A DNA stretch of 64,000 nucleotides from Variovorax sp. 54 (GTDB lineage: Bacteria > Pseudomonadota > Gammaproteobacteria > Burkholderiales > Burkholderiaceae_C), in contig NZ_PEFF01000001.1 of the NCBI RefSeq assembly GCF_002754375.1, forward strand, positions 3,551,501 through 3,615,500, read 5' to 3'. The notes under the pieces are model-generated. The model did not search any database. It had not been told where the DNA came from and saw only the letters and a list, made by a program, of their open reading frames with translations. Shown one piece after another: positions 50,018-58,584 of this stretch. A program made the translations under genes and the position numbers. The first letter of the stretch is position 1. Every line of letters begins with the position of its first letter.

Positions 50018-51108
50018 TCGGCATCGCCGAGGCCTTTTCGCCGCGCTACGCCCAAGCGCGCCAGAAGTTCCTGCAGGGCTGCGTCAGCGCCGGCCTCACG
50101 GTCGAACCGCATGCGCACCCGCTCAAGGGCCGCGACGGCGAAGAGCTGTCGATGGACGTGGCGCTCGACGGCGACGCCAACGCCGAGCGGCTGCTCGTCG
50201 TCACCAGCGCCTGCCATGGCGTCGAAGGCCACTGCGGCAGCGGCGTGCAGGTGTTCGCGCTGCACGACGCCGAGTGGCGCGAGAAGGCCAAGGCGCAGGG
50301 CGTGGCCGTGCTGTACGTGCATGCGCTCAACCCGCACGGCTTTTCGTACGGCCGCCGCGTGACGCACGAGAACGTCGACCTGAACCGCAACTTCCTCGAC
50401 TTCTCGCAGCCCGTGCCGGTGAACGAGCCCTACGCCAGGCTGCATCCGCTGCTGCTGCCCGACACCTGGCCGCCGACGCCGGACAACCAGGCCGCGATCG
50501 ACAAGTGGATCGAGAAGCACGGTGCCACGGCCTACCAGGCGGCGGTGACCAGCGGCCAGTACCAGTTCGACGACGGCCTGTTCTTCGGCGGCAAGGCGCC
50601 CACGTGGAGCAACAAGACCATCCGCAGCGTGCTGCACCGCCATGCAGGCAACGCCAAGCGCCTCGCCTGGATCGACCTGCACACAGGCCTCGGCCCCAAC
50701 GGCCTGGGCGAGCGCATCTTTGCCTGCCGCGACGACAAGGTCGCCTACGCCCGCGCCAACGCCTGGTGGGGCACGCCCGCCGCGCCCGTCACGTCGATCT
50801 ACGACGGCTCCTCGACCTCGGCGCTGCTGCGCGGGCTGATGTGGGACGCCGTGTACGAAGAGTGCCCGCAGGCCGAGTACACCGGCATCGCCCTCGAATA
50901 CGGCACGCTGCCGATGCTCGAAGTGACCGGTGCGCTGCGCGCCGACCACTGGCTGCACAAGCACCCGGACGCACCGGCCGACCTGGCCGACGGCATCCGC
51001 GCGCGCATGGTGGAGGCGTTCTACACGGACAGCGATGCCTGGCGTGGGCAGATCGTGAGCCAGGCGCGGCAGGCGATGTTCCAGGCGGTGGACGGTCTCT
51101 CGGCCTGA
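50014..51108 (+). CDS. M14-like metallopeptidase (DUF2817)
   Basis: A 364-aa protein of DUF2817, a branch of the carboxypeptidase M14 fold. ACHGVEGHCGSG carries the His-x-x-Glu zinc ligands, LNPHGFSYGRRVTHENVDLNRNF the substrate-arm and IDLHTGLGPNG the third metal His; EYGTLPM precedes the catalytic Glu region. It has no signal peptide. ATG 50014 overlaps the amidohydrolase stop (ATGA). An aminoacyl- or small-peptide substrate is likely. Confidence 0.88.
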   Translation: MIGIAEAFSPRYAQARQKFLQGCVSAGLTVEPHAHPLKGRDGEELSMDVALDGDANAERLLVVTSACHGVEGHCGSGVQVFALHDAEWREKAKAQGVAVLYVHALNPHGFSYGRRVTHENVDLNRNFLDFSQPVPVNEPYARLHPLLLPDTWPPTPDNQAAIDKWIEKHGATAYQAAVTSGQYQFDDGLFFGGKAPTWSNKTIRSVLHRHAGNAKRLAWIDLHTGLGPNGLGERIFACRDDKVAYARANAWWGTPAAPVTSIYDGSSTSALLRGLMWDAVYEECPQAEYTGIALEYGTLPMLEVTGALRADHWLHKHPDAPADLADGIRARMVEAFYTDSDAWRGQIVSQARQAMFQAVDGLSA

Positions 51109-51135
51109 TCACATCCCAGCCGCGTGCCCAGTGCT

Positions 51136-51234
51136 CAGGGCACTGGGTGCTCCCCGCAGCGAAATCAAGGGGGAGGCCGCAGGCCGGAGGACATTCGCGG
51201 AGGGGAGTACCCGGTGTCCTGTGCACGCGCCCCG
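51136..51234 (+). repeat. Dispersed palindromic repeat, third copy
   Basis: 99 bp identical to 29122-29220 except one base (C51166). It lies 27 bp after the M14-like gene stop and before the convergent binding-protein gene end. No gene or transposase accompanies it. Confidence 0.88.
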
Positions 51235-51253
51235 GACAAGAGCGCCGAAAAAA

Positions 51254-52393
51254 CTAGGTCCGCACCCGCCCATCCCCCGTCAGCATCGACAGCTCGACAA
51301 ACTTCGAAGCCACATGGCTCTTCGAAGAGAACGACACCTCGAAGCCGCCGAACTGCTGCCGCTCGATGCTTTCCAGCCCCGCGATCAGCCCGTCGCGCGT
51401 GCCCTTGCCGCCCGGTGCGCGGCGCAGGCCCTCGGTCAGTACCTTGGCGGCCAGGTAGCCTTCCATGCTCGAGAAATTGGCGCTCGCGCCGCCGCCCGCC
51501 TTGCGCACCGCCTCGGTGAACTCGCGCGCCAGTGCGTTGGCCTGGTTGTAGGGCGAGGGCACCACCTGCGTGACCATCACGCCCGCCGCCTCCTTGCCCA
51601 GCTCGTCCGCCAGCGCCTGCGTGCCCACGAACGAGAGGTTGAAGAACACGCCGCCGTAGCCCGCCTTGCGCGCCTCGCGGATGAACGCCGCGCAGGCCTT
51701 GTAGGCGCCGACCTGGACCACCGCCGCCGGCTGGCTCGCCACGATCGTCTTCACCGCGGCGGCCACGTCGGCCGAGTTGCGCTCCACCGTGGCCAGCGCC
51801 ACGGGCTTGAGTTCCTGCTGGCCCAGCGCCAGCGTCACGCCGTCGAGCCCGGCCTTGCCGTAGGCGTCGTTCTGGTAGAAGACCGCGATCTTCTTCATGC
51901 CCAGGTGGGTGAGCTGTTTCACCATCAATGCCGTCTCGTCGTTGTACGAAGCGCGCAGATGGAACACGTTGCGATGAAAGGGCTCGCGCAGCGACATCGC
52001 GCCCGTGAACGGTGCGATGAACGGCACCTTGTCCTTCACCGCCAGCGGCAGCGCGGCCAGGCTGGTCGGCGTGCCGATGTAGCCGAACAGCGCGAACACG
52101 TCTTCGGCGATGAGCTTTTGCGTGTTGGCCGCGCAGCGGTCGGGCTCGTAGCCGTCGTCGAGGTTCTTGATGACCACGTCGCGCAGGCCCGGCTGGGCGT
52201 TGTGCTGCGCCAGGAACAGCTGGGCGCCCTGGTGGAACTGGATGCCCAGCTGCGCGGCCGGACCCGTGAACGGCGCCGACTGGCCCAGCACCAGCGGCGT
52301 CTCGCTTTGCGCCCGGGCGATGCCGAAGCCGCCCAGCGTGGCGGCGGCCGCCGTGGCGATCGAAAAATGCCTGCGATTCAGATGCATCGTCAT
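51254..52393 (-). CDS. ABC-type branched-chain amino-acid-like substrate-binding protein
   Basis: A 379-aa periplasmic protein with Peripla_BP_6 fold. The N-terminus NRRHFSIATAAAATLGGFGIARAQ has a twin arginine followed by a hydrophobic stretch, ending near ARA-Q, so it may use the Tat route. Motifs LGQSAPFTGPAAQLG and FYQNDAYGKAGLDGV are typical. It stands alone without permease or ATPase genes and is divergent from the molybdenum enzyme gene with a 52-bp gap. Ligand unknown; aromatic and aliphatic acids are known for the family. Confidence 0.9.
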   Translation of the reverse strand: MTMHLNRRHFSIATAAAATLGGFGIARAQSETPLVLGQSAPFTGPAAQLGIQFHQGAQLFLAQHNAQPGLRDVVIKNLDDGYEPDRCAANTQKLIAEDVFALFGYIGTPTSLAALPLAVKDKVPFIAPFTGAMSLREPFHRNVFHLRASYNDETALMVKQLTHLGMKKIAVFYQNDAYGKAGLDGVTLALGQQELKPVALATVERNSADVAAAVKTIVASQPAAVVQVGAYKACAAFIREARKAGYGGVFFNLSFVGTQALADELGKEAAGVMVTQVVPSPYNQANALAREFTEAVRKAGGGASANFSSMEGYLAAKVLTEGLRRAPGGKGTRDGLIAGLESIERQQFGGFEVSFSSKSHVASKFVELSMLTGDGRVRT

Positions 52394-52445
52394 GGTGAAA
52401 TCCTCCCTCTGCCCAGTGTGTTGATACTCAATTTAGACTTGTCCG

Positions 52446-54506
52446 ATGGCCCACGCAACGGATTCCCTCCTCGACACGCCCGACGCCTCCGCACCCTCCA
52501 CGGTGCTCGGCGCCTGCCCGCACGATTGCCCCGACACCTGCGCGCTCGTCACCACCGTCAAGGACGGCGTGGCAGTGAAGCTGCAGGGCAACCCCGCCCA
52601 CTCGCACACCGGCGGCGTGCTGTGCACCAAGGTGTCTCGGTACATCGAACGCAATGACCATGCCGAGCGGCTGGTACAGCCCCTGAAACGCGTCGGCCCC
52701 AAGGGCAGCGGCCGCTTCGAGCCCGTCTCGTGGGAGGCGGCATTGGACGACATCGCCGCGCATCTTCGGGGTTTGCAGGCCGAACCGGAAGCAATTCTCC
52801 CCTACAGCTATGCGGGCACCATGGGCCTCGTGCAGGGCGAGTCGATGGACCGGCGCTTCTTCCACAAGCTCGGCGCCTCGCTGCTGGACCGCACCATCTG
52901 CTCGATGGCGGGCGGCGAAGCCATGGTCTACACGCTGGGTGCCAAGGTCGGCATGCGCATCGAGTTCTTTGCCGAGGCCAAGCTCATCCTCATCTGGGGC
53001 AGCAACTCCATCGCCAGCAACCTGCATTTCTGGCGCCACGCCCAGGCCGCCAAGCGTGCCGGCGCGCGGCTGGTGTGCATCGACCCGCGCAAGACCGAAA
53101 CCGCCGACAAGTGCGACGAGCACATCGCGCTGCTGCCCGGCACCGACGCCGCGCTGGCCTTGGCGCTCATGCACGAGCTCATCGTGCACGGCTGGCTCGA
53201 CCACGAGTACATCGCGAACCACACGCTCGGTTGGGAGCAGCTGCGCGAGCGCGCGCTGCAATGGCCGCCGTCGCGTGCGGCCGAAGTCTGCGGCATTCCT
53301 GAAGCACAGATCGTGGCGCTGGCCCAGGCCTACGGCACGACCAAGCCGGCCGCGATCCGCCTGAACTACGGCATGCAGCGCGTGCGCGGCGGCGGCAACG
53401 CGGCACGCGCCATTGCCTGCCTGCCGTCGCTGGTCGGGGCCTGGCGCGACCGCGCGGGCGGCCTGCTGCTCAGCAGCTCGGGCCACTACCCGGTCGACCG
53501 CGCCGCGCTGCAGCGCCCCGACCTGCTGGCCGGGCGCAAGCCGCGCACCATCAACATGAGCACCATCGGCGATGCGCTGCTCGACACCGCGAAGCCCGTG
53601 AAGGCCGTCGTGGTCTACAACAGCAACCCGGTCGCGGTCGCGCCCGAGTCGGCCAAGGTGGTGGCGGGCTTCGCGCGCGAAGACCTGTTCACCGTGGTGC
53701 TCGAGCAGTTCCGCACCGACACCGCCGACTACGCCGACTACCTGCTGCCCGCCACCACGCAGCTGGAGCACTGGGACATCCACTGCAGCTACGGCCACAC
53801 CGACGTGCTGCTGAACCAGCCGGCCGTTGCGCCGCGCGGCGAGGCCCGCAGCAACGCCTGGGTGTTCCGCGAACTGGCGCGCCGCATGGGGTTCGACGAG
53901 CCCTGCTTTGCCGAAAGCGACGAGTCGCTGTGCCGCACCGCCTTCGCCGACGACACGATCGACTTCGACCAGTTGCGCGCACAAGGCTTCACCAGCCTGA
54001 AGCTGGCCGAGGCGCCGTTCGCCGAAGGCAAGTTCCCCACGCCCTCGGGCCGCTGCGAGTTCTTCAGCGAGCGCCTGCAGGCCATGGGCATCGACGGCCT
54101 GCCCGACCACGTGCCCAACTGGGAGCCGGCCGGCAGTTCGACCGAATTCCCGCTGGCGATGATCTCGCCGCCGGCGCGCAATTTCCTCAACTCGACCTTC
54201 GTCAACGTGATCAGCCTGCGCGCCATCGAGGTCGAGCCGCTGCTCGAGATCCATGCCGACGACGCCGCCGCGCGCGGCATCGAGGACGGCGCCACGGTGC
54301 GCGTGTTCAACCAGCGCGGCGAGCACCGCTGCCGTGCCGAGGTGTCGCGCCGCGCGCGCCGCGGCGTGGTGCATGGCATGGGCATCTGGTGGCGCAAGCT
54401 CGGAATGGACGGCACCAACGTCAACGAGCTGACCAGCCAGCGCCTCACCGACATCGGCCGCGGCCCGACCTTCTACGACTGCCTGGTGCAGGTCGAAAAG
54501 GCGTGA
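52446..54506 (+). CDS. Molybdopterin oxidoreductase (DMSO reductase/formate dehydrogenase superfamily)
   Basis: A 686-aa enzyme. Near residue 25 the [4Fe-4S] motif CPHDCPDTC with the fourth Cys in GGVLC is intact; DPRKTETADKCDEHI and the later molybdopterin dinucleotide-binding domain (C-terminal ~110 residues, ISPPARNFLNSTF ... GIWWRKLG) follow. No signal peptide is seen, so it is cytoplasmic. Electron partner subunits are missing. The stop (TGA 54504-54506) overlaps the next gene's ATG by one base. The substrate cannot be predicted. Confidence 0.92.
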   Translation: MAHATDSLLDTPDASAPSTVLGACPHDCPDTCALVTTVKDGVAVKLQGNPAHSHTGGVLCTKVSRYIERNDHAERLVQPLKRVGPKGSGRFEPVSWEAALDDIAAHLRGLQAEPEAILPYSYAGTMGLVQGESMDRRFFHKLGASLLDRTICSMAGGEAMVYTLGAKVGMRIEFFAEAKLILIWGSNSIASNLHFWRHAQAAKRAGARLVCIDPRKTETADKCDEHIALLPGTDAALALALMHELIVHGWLDHEYIANHTLGWEQLRERALQWPPSRAAEVCGIPEAQIVALAQAYGTTKPAAIRLNYGMQRVRGGGNAARAIACLPSLVGAWRDRAGGLLLSSSGHYPVDRAALQRPDLLAGRKPRTINMSTIGDALLDTAKPVKAVVVYNSNPVAVAPESAKVVAGFAREDLFTVVLEQFRTDTADYADYLLPATTQLEHWDIHCSYGHTDVLLNQPAVAPRGEARSNAWVFRELARRMGFDEPCFAESDESLCRTAFADDTIDFDQLRAQGFTSLKLAEAPFAEGKFPTPSGRCEFFSERLQAMGIDGLPDHVPNWEPAGSSTEFPLAMISPPARNFLNSTFVNVISLRAIEVEPLLEIHADDAAARGIEDGATVRVFNQRGEHRCRAEVSRRARRGVVHGMGIWWRKLGMDGTNVNELTSQRLTDIGRGPTFYDCLVQVEKA

Positions 54507-55645
54507 TGCGGCGGCTGCGTGCGCCTGCGCTGGCATTGGCCGGCGCGTTCTTTCTCTCCGGCTGCGCCGACCTCGGCTACTACTGGCAATCGGCCAACGG
54601 CCACCTCGACATCCTGCGCGCGGCCAAGCCCGTGCCCGAATGGCTGGCCGACCCGGCCGTGGGGGCGCCGCTCAAGGCCAAGCTCGAACTCGCGCAGCGC
54701 ATCCGCCGCTTCGCATCGAGCGAACTCGGCCTGCCCGACAACGCCAGCTACACCTCGTATGCCGACCTGCATCGCCCCGCCGCCGTGTGGAACGTGGTGG
54801 CCGCGCCGCCGTACTCGCTCACGCTGAAGAGCTGGTGCTTTCCGGTCGCGGGCTGCGTGGGTTATCGCGGCTACTACGACGAGGCCGCCGCGAAGACCGA
54901 GGCCGAGGCGCAGAAGACCAACGGCCTCGAAGTGGCCGTGTACCCCGTGCCGGCCTACTCCACGCTGGGCTGGATGAACTGGGCCGGCGGCGATCCGTTG
55001 CTGTCGACCTTCATCGGCTACCCCGAGGGCGAACTGGCGCGCCTCGTGTTCCACGAGCTGGCGCACCAGGTGCTCTATGTGTCGGGCGACACGGTGTTCA
55101 ACGAGTCGTACGCCACGGCCGTCGAGCGCATCGGCGGCGCGATGTGGCTGCAGCGCGAAGCCGGCGAGGCGGCGCGCGCCGAGTACGCGCAGTTCAATGC
55201 GCAGCGGCAGGACTTCCGTGCGCTCGCGCTCAACACGCGCCGCGCGCTCACGCAGGTGTACGAATCGCCCGAAGCCAAGGCCAAAGACTGGACGAAGGTC
55301 GAAGCGCAGAAGCAGGCCGCCATGGCCGACTTCCGCGCGCGCTATGCCGCGCTGAAGGCAGGCTGGACCGGCCCGCGCCAGAACGCCTACGACGGCTGGG
55401 TGGCGCGCGCCAACAACGCGGCCTTCGGTGCGCAGGGCGCCTACGACGATCTGGTGCCGAGCTTCGAGGCGCTGTTCGAACGCGAGGGCCGCGACTGGCC
55501 GCGCTTTTACACTGCGGTGCGGCGCATTGCCGCGCTGCCCACGACGGAAGAGCGCCGCAATGCGTTGCAGGCCGCCACGGGTATCCTGCACACCCACGCG
55601 CGCCAAGGCCGCACACACGAAGACAACGGAGACCACGGTGCCTGA
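54506..55645 (+). CDS. Predicted aminopeptidase-like lipoprotein (DUF2265/Aminopep)
   Basis: A 379-aa protein with a signal peptide and lipobox LSGC (Cys about residue 20). The zinc-peptidase motif is HELAH (HExxH) in LVFHELAHQVLYVSG with the third ligand Glu in NESYATAVERIGG. AYSTLGWMNWAGGDPLLSTF is typical of the family, whose substrates are unknown. It starts one base before the end of the molybdenum gene and is overlapped by 8 bp at its end by the next gene. Confidence 0.88.
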   Translation: MRRLRAPALALAGAFFLSGCADLGYYWQSANGHLDILRAAKPVPEWLADPAVGAPLKAKLELAQRIRRFASSELGLPDNASYTSYADLHRPAAVWNVVAAPPYSLTLKSWCFPVAGCVGYRGYYDEAAAKTEAEAQKTNGLEVAVYPVPAYSTLGWMNWAGGDPLLSTFIGYPEGELARLVFHELAHQVLYVSGDTVFNESYATAVERIGGAMWLQREAGEAARAEYAQFNAQRQDFRALALNTRRALTQVYESPEAKAKDWTKVEAQKQAAMADFRARYAALKAGWTGPRQNAYDGWVARANNAAFGAQGAYDDLVPSFEALFEREGRDWPRFYTAVRRIAALPTTEERRNALQAATGILHTHARQGRTHEDNGDHGA

Positions 55646-55952
55646 CATCCAAATCGAACGCAACCACACGCTGGGCATTGCCGGCGCCCGCGAAGTCGCG
55701 CGCCAATGGGTGCATCAGGTCGAGCAGGACTACGGCCTTGAGTGCACCTACACCGAAGGCACAGACTGCGACACGGCCCAGTTCAGCCGTGCGGGCATCG
55801 ACGGCACGGTGGAGGTCACGGCCGACACCTTCCGGCTGGAGGCGACGCTGGGTTTTCTGTTCAGCAGCTTCAGCGACCAGATCGAGCAGAAGATCTCGCG
55901 CAACCTCGACGCGCTGCTCGAAGCGCCGCAGGGCGGCAGCCGCTTCGCGTAG
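55638..55952 (+). CDS. Polyhydroxyalkanoic acid system family protein
   Basis: A 104-aa small protein of the PHA granule region family (PF09650-like): DIQIERNHTLGIAGAREVARQWVHQVEQDYGLECTY at the N-terminus, and FLFSSFSDQIEQKISRNLDALL at the end. GTG 55638 has GGAG eight bases upstream and overlaps the aminopeptidase stop by 8 bp (55638-55645). The family name comes from position near PHA genes; the biochemical role is not known. A phasin lies 3.5 kb away. Confidence 0.85.
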   Translation: MPDIQIERNHTLGIAGAREVARQWVHQVEQDYGLECTYTEGTDCDTAQFSRAGIDGTVEVTADTFRLEATLGFLFSSFSDQIEQKISRNLDALLEAPQGGSRFA

Positions 55953-55966
55953 ACGAAGCTCGCCCC

Positions 55967-56051
55967 CAGGCTTCGCGCACTTCGTGTCGCTTCTCCAACC
56001 CCCTGCCGGGGGCGACATCGGCAGCCCGGCAAAGCCGGTTCTGCGGTGTCT
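55967..56051 (+). repeat. Dispersed multi-hairpin repeat, copy 2
   Basis: The match to 31425-31510 is close throughout. It contains the stems CAC-TTC-GTG, CCCCCTGCCGGGGG and CCGGC-AAA-GCCGG and starts 15 bp after a gene stop, so it may also end transcription in the manner of a factor-dependent terminator. Confidence 0.75.
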
Positions 56052-56137
56052 CGCGACGGAGCCGTGCCAGTTTCGGAGCGCTGATTCGTCGGGCCGCAGC
56101 GCATGAACTGGTCGGTGCCGGGGCACACTTGGGCGCC

Positions 56138-57376
56138 ATGACGCAAAGCTCTCTTTCTCCTCCGGCCGCGGGCCCGCTGGCTGGCCTCAAGGTCGTCGAA
56201 CTCGGGCAACTGATCGCCGGCCCGTTCGCGGCGCGCACGCTGGCCGACTTCGGCGCCGACGTGGTCAAGATCGAGCCGCCCGGCGCGGGCGACCCGCTGC
56301 GCACCTGGCGGCTGCTGAAGGACGGCACCTCCGTCTGGTGGCAGGTGCAGTCGCGCAACAAGCGCTCGCTGGCGCTGGACCTGCGCGAGCCCGAGGCGCA
56401 GGCCATCGTGCGCCAGCTCGCGGCCGAGGCCGACGTGTTGGTCGAGAACTTCCGTCCCGGTGCGATGGAAGGCTGGGGCCTGGGCCCCGATGAACTGCTG
56501 GCCACCAACCCCGCGCTCGTGATGCTGCGCATCAGCGGCTACGGCCAGACCGGCCCCTACCGCGACCGCCCCGGCTTCGGCGTGGTGGCCGAAGCCATGG
56601 GCGGACTGCGCCACCTCACGGGCGAACCGGGCCGCGTGCCGGTGCGCGTGGGCGTGTCGATCGGCGACACGCTGGCGTCATTGCACGGCGTGATCGGCGT
56701 GCTGATGGCGATGCAGCACCGCCACGCCACCGTGAGCGCCGAGTTTCCGAAGGGCCGGGGCCAGGTGGTCGACGTGGCGCTGTACGAGGCGGTCTTCAAC
56801 TGCATGGAAAGCCTGCTGCCCGAGTACGGCGCCTTCGGCGCGGTGCGCGAGGCGGCCGGCAGCGCGTTGCCGGGCATTGCGCCCACCAACGCCTACCGCT
56901 GCGCTGACGGCGGCTACGCCATCGTCGCGGGCAACGGCGACAGCATCTTCAAGCGGCTCATGGCCTGCATCGGCCGGCCCGACCTCGCGGCCGACCCGGC
57001 GCTGGCCGGCAACACGGGCCGCGTCGCGCAGGTCGACCTGCTCGACGCCGCCATCGGCGACTGGGCCGCGCAGCGCACCGTGACCGAGGTGCTGACCGCG
57101 CTCGATGCGGCGCACGTGCCGGCCGGGCGCATCTACACCATCGCCGACATCGCGGCCGACCCGCACTACGCCGCGCGCGGCATGCTGCAGGAGGTGAAGA
57201 TGCCCGACGGCAGCGCGCTCGCCGTGCCGGGCTTCGTGCCCAAGCTGTCGCTCACGCCGGCCGGCCACCGCCGCAACGCGCCGGCGCTGGGGGCGGACAC
57301 GGAGGCGGTGTTGAAGGAGATCGGCCTGAGCACCGAGCAGATCGCCGCGCTGCAGGAACGCGGGATCGTCGGCTAG
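56138..57376 (+). CDS. CaiB/BaiF-type (class III) CoA transferase
   Basis: A 412-aa family III CoA transferase. LKVVELGQLIAGPFAARTLADFGADVVKIEPP is the N-terminal mark (here GQLIAGPFAARTLADFGADV); the catalytic Asp lies in the GVSIGDTLASLHGV segment around residue 180. Members move CoA between carboxylic acids such as succinyl, formyl or carnitine species. No dehydrogenase or hydratase gene is beside it. It is convergent with the acyl-CoA-binding-protein gene, 13 bp apart. Confidence 0.92.
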   Translation: MTQSSLSPPAAGPLAGLKVVELGQLIAGPFAARTLADFGADVVKIEPPGAGDPLRTWRLLKDGTSVWWQVQSRNKRSLALDLREPEAQAIVRQLAAEADVLVENFRPGAMEGWGLGPDELLATNPALVMLRISGYGQTGPYRDRPGFGVVAEAMGGLRHLTGEPGRVPVRVGVSIGDTLASLHGVIGVLMAMQHRHATVSAEFPKGRGQVVDVALYEAVFNCMESLLPEYGAFGAVREAAGSALPGIAPTNAYRCADGGYAIVAGNGDSIFKRLMACIGRPDLAADPALAGNTGRVAQVDLLDAAIGDWAAQRTVTEVLTALDAAHVPAGRIYTIADIAADPHYAARGMLQEVKMPDGSALAVPGFVPKLSLTPAGHRRNAPALGADTEAVLKEIGLSTEQIAALQERGIVG

Positions 57377-57389
57377 CCAGCGCGGCCGG

Positions 57390-57647
57390 TCAGGCCCTGA
57401 GAGATTCGATCAGGTCGATGTACTTCTGCTTCGCTTCGTCGGCGGTGGCGCCCTTCTGGACGGTCCACGCGTCCCACTTGGCGCGCGCGACGATGTCGCT
57501 GAAGCTGGGCTTCTTGGCGGTGTTGTCGCCTTCGGTCGCCTGCTTGAACAGACCGTAGATCTTCAGCAGCGTCGGGTTGTCGGGGCGCTCGGCCAGCAGC
57601 TTGGAGTTGGCCTGGGCGGCTTCGAATAGGGCGTTGAGGTCGGACAT
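57390..57647 (-). CDS. Acyl-CoA-binding protein (ACBP)
   Basis: An 85-aa four-helix protein that binds medium and long acyl-CoA esters. ACBP marks are LKIYGLFKQATEGD and ARAKWDAWTVQKG. This fold is common in eukaryotes and found in some proteobacteria. It stands alone on the minus strand; upstream, 42 bp before ATG, is a 20-of-22 bp palindrome with TTGGTACCAA cores, likely an operator for a GntR/FadR-type regulator. Convergent CoA-transferase and the PHA-like genes to the right fit a lipid-storage role. Confidence 0.93.
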   Translation of the reverse strand: MSDLNALFEAAQANSKLLAERPDNPTLLKIYGLFKQATEGDNTAKKPSFSDIVARAKWDAWTVQKGATADEAKQKYIDLIESLRA

Positions 57648-57688
57648 GGCAGTCGGGAAGAAGGTCAGAAAGCGCGCATCTTAAATGG

Positions 57689-57710
57689 ATTGGTACCAAG
57701 TGGTACCAAT
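57689..57710. promoter_or_regulatory. Palindromic operator before the ACBP gene
   Basis: Arms ATTGGTACCA (57689-57698) and TGGTACCAAT (57701-57710) are perfect inverted repeats around AG. Each arm itself contains the palindrome TGGTACCA, so the site is also an 11-bp direct repeat. TGGT-N-ACCA cores are typical of GntR-family operators (FadR-like). It lies 42 bp before the ACBP start codon and 12-19 bp after the stop of the next gene. Confidence 0.65.
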
Positions 57711-57728
57711 TGCAAGCATTCAGGCCTT

Positions 57729-58577
57729 TCAGTCCGTCAGACCCGCCCGCGCCAGCTCCACATCCAGCCGCTCCCGCGCATCCGCCGGCGTCAGCGCCGC
57801 CGCCTTTTCATACAGCCCGTTCGCCTCGCCCGTGCGCGACTCGCCGTGCAGCATCAGCAACGCACGCGCGTACTCCATCATCCCGGCCGCCGACTGCGGG
57901 TGCAGCGCCAGCCCGCGCTCGAACAGTTCGATCGAGGTCTCGGCGCGCACGCCGTACGTCATGCGCCCGACCAGCGCGCCGACCTTGTCGATCACCTCGG
58001 CGTGGAAGGCGGCCAGCGCGAGGTGCGCATCGCCGTGCTCGGGCTGCAGTTCGATCACGTGCTCCAGCGCGCCCTTGAGCTTGGTGCCCAGGCCCTGCGC
58101 CAAGGCGCGTGCCACGCTGATGCCCTGGCTGTAGCGACCCAGCGCATAGGCCTGCCAGTAGAGCGCCTGGCAGTTGTCGGGCTCGGCCGCGACCTGCGCG
58201 CCGGCGCGCTCGATCACCTGGCGGAACAGCGAAAGCCGCACGGCTTCGCGCGGCTCCAGGTAGTTGGCGTAGATCGCGGTCGCCTGGTTGGCGAGCGCCA
58301 GGCCGTCGGGGCCGTGCCGCAGGCCGAGGGCGGCGGCGCGTTCGAACTCGCCGCTGTGGTACAGCGCCCAGCCTTCGGCCAGCGGCGCGTCGGCCGCAGG
58401 CGGCGGCAGCGCGTGGCCGGCGTGCAGGCGCGGCCAGTGCGCGAGCAGGCTGCGCGCGTCGTAGCGGGGCACATCGGGGTAGGGAAGGGGCGTCCAGGGT
58501 TCGGTGCCGGCGGCGGCCGTGGCCGCGGCGGGGCCGGCGGACAGCAGCGAGAGCGGTTTGAAATCGGAGTGGGGCAT
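57729..58577 (-). CDS. Uncharacterised 282-aa helical-repeat protein (TPR-like)
   Basis: I recognise no named family. From about residue 60 the protein is almost all helical with TPR-like pairs: LAEGWALYHSGEFERAAALG, ALYWQAYALGRYSQGIS, LERGLALHPQSAAGMMEYARALLML and a final GLYEKAAALTPADARERLDVELAR. No signal peptide or catalytic motif is visible. Start ATG 58577 follows the TetR stop by 7 bp, so it is co-transcribed with the TetR gene and may be a scaffold protein of the same process. Confidence 0.75.
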   Translation of the reverse strand: MPHSDFKPLSLLSAGPAAATAAAGTEPWTPLPYPDVPRYDARSLLAHWPRLHAGHALPPPAADAPLAEGWALYHSGEFERAAALGLRHGPDGLALANQATAIYANYLEPREAVRLSLFRQVIERAGAQVAAEPDNCQALYWQAYALGRYSQGISVARALAQGLGTKLKGALEHVIELQPEHGDAHLALAAFHAEVIDKVGALVGRMTYGVRAETSIELFERGLALHPQSAAGMMEYARALLMLHGESRTGEANGLYEKAAALTPADARERLDVELARAGLTD

Positions 58578-58584
58578 GGATGTT

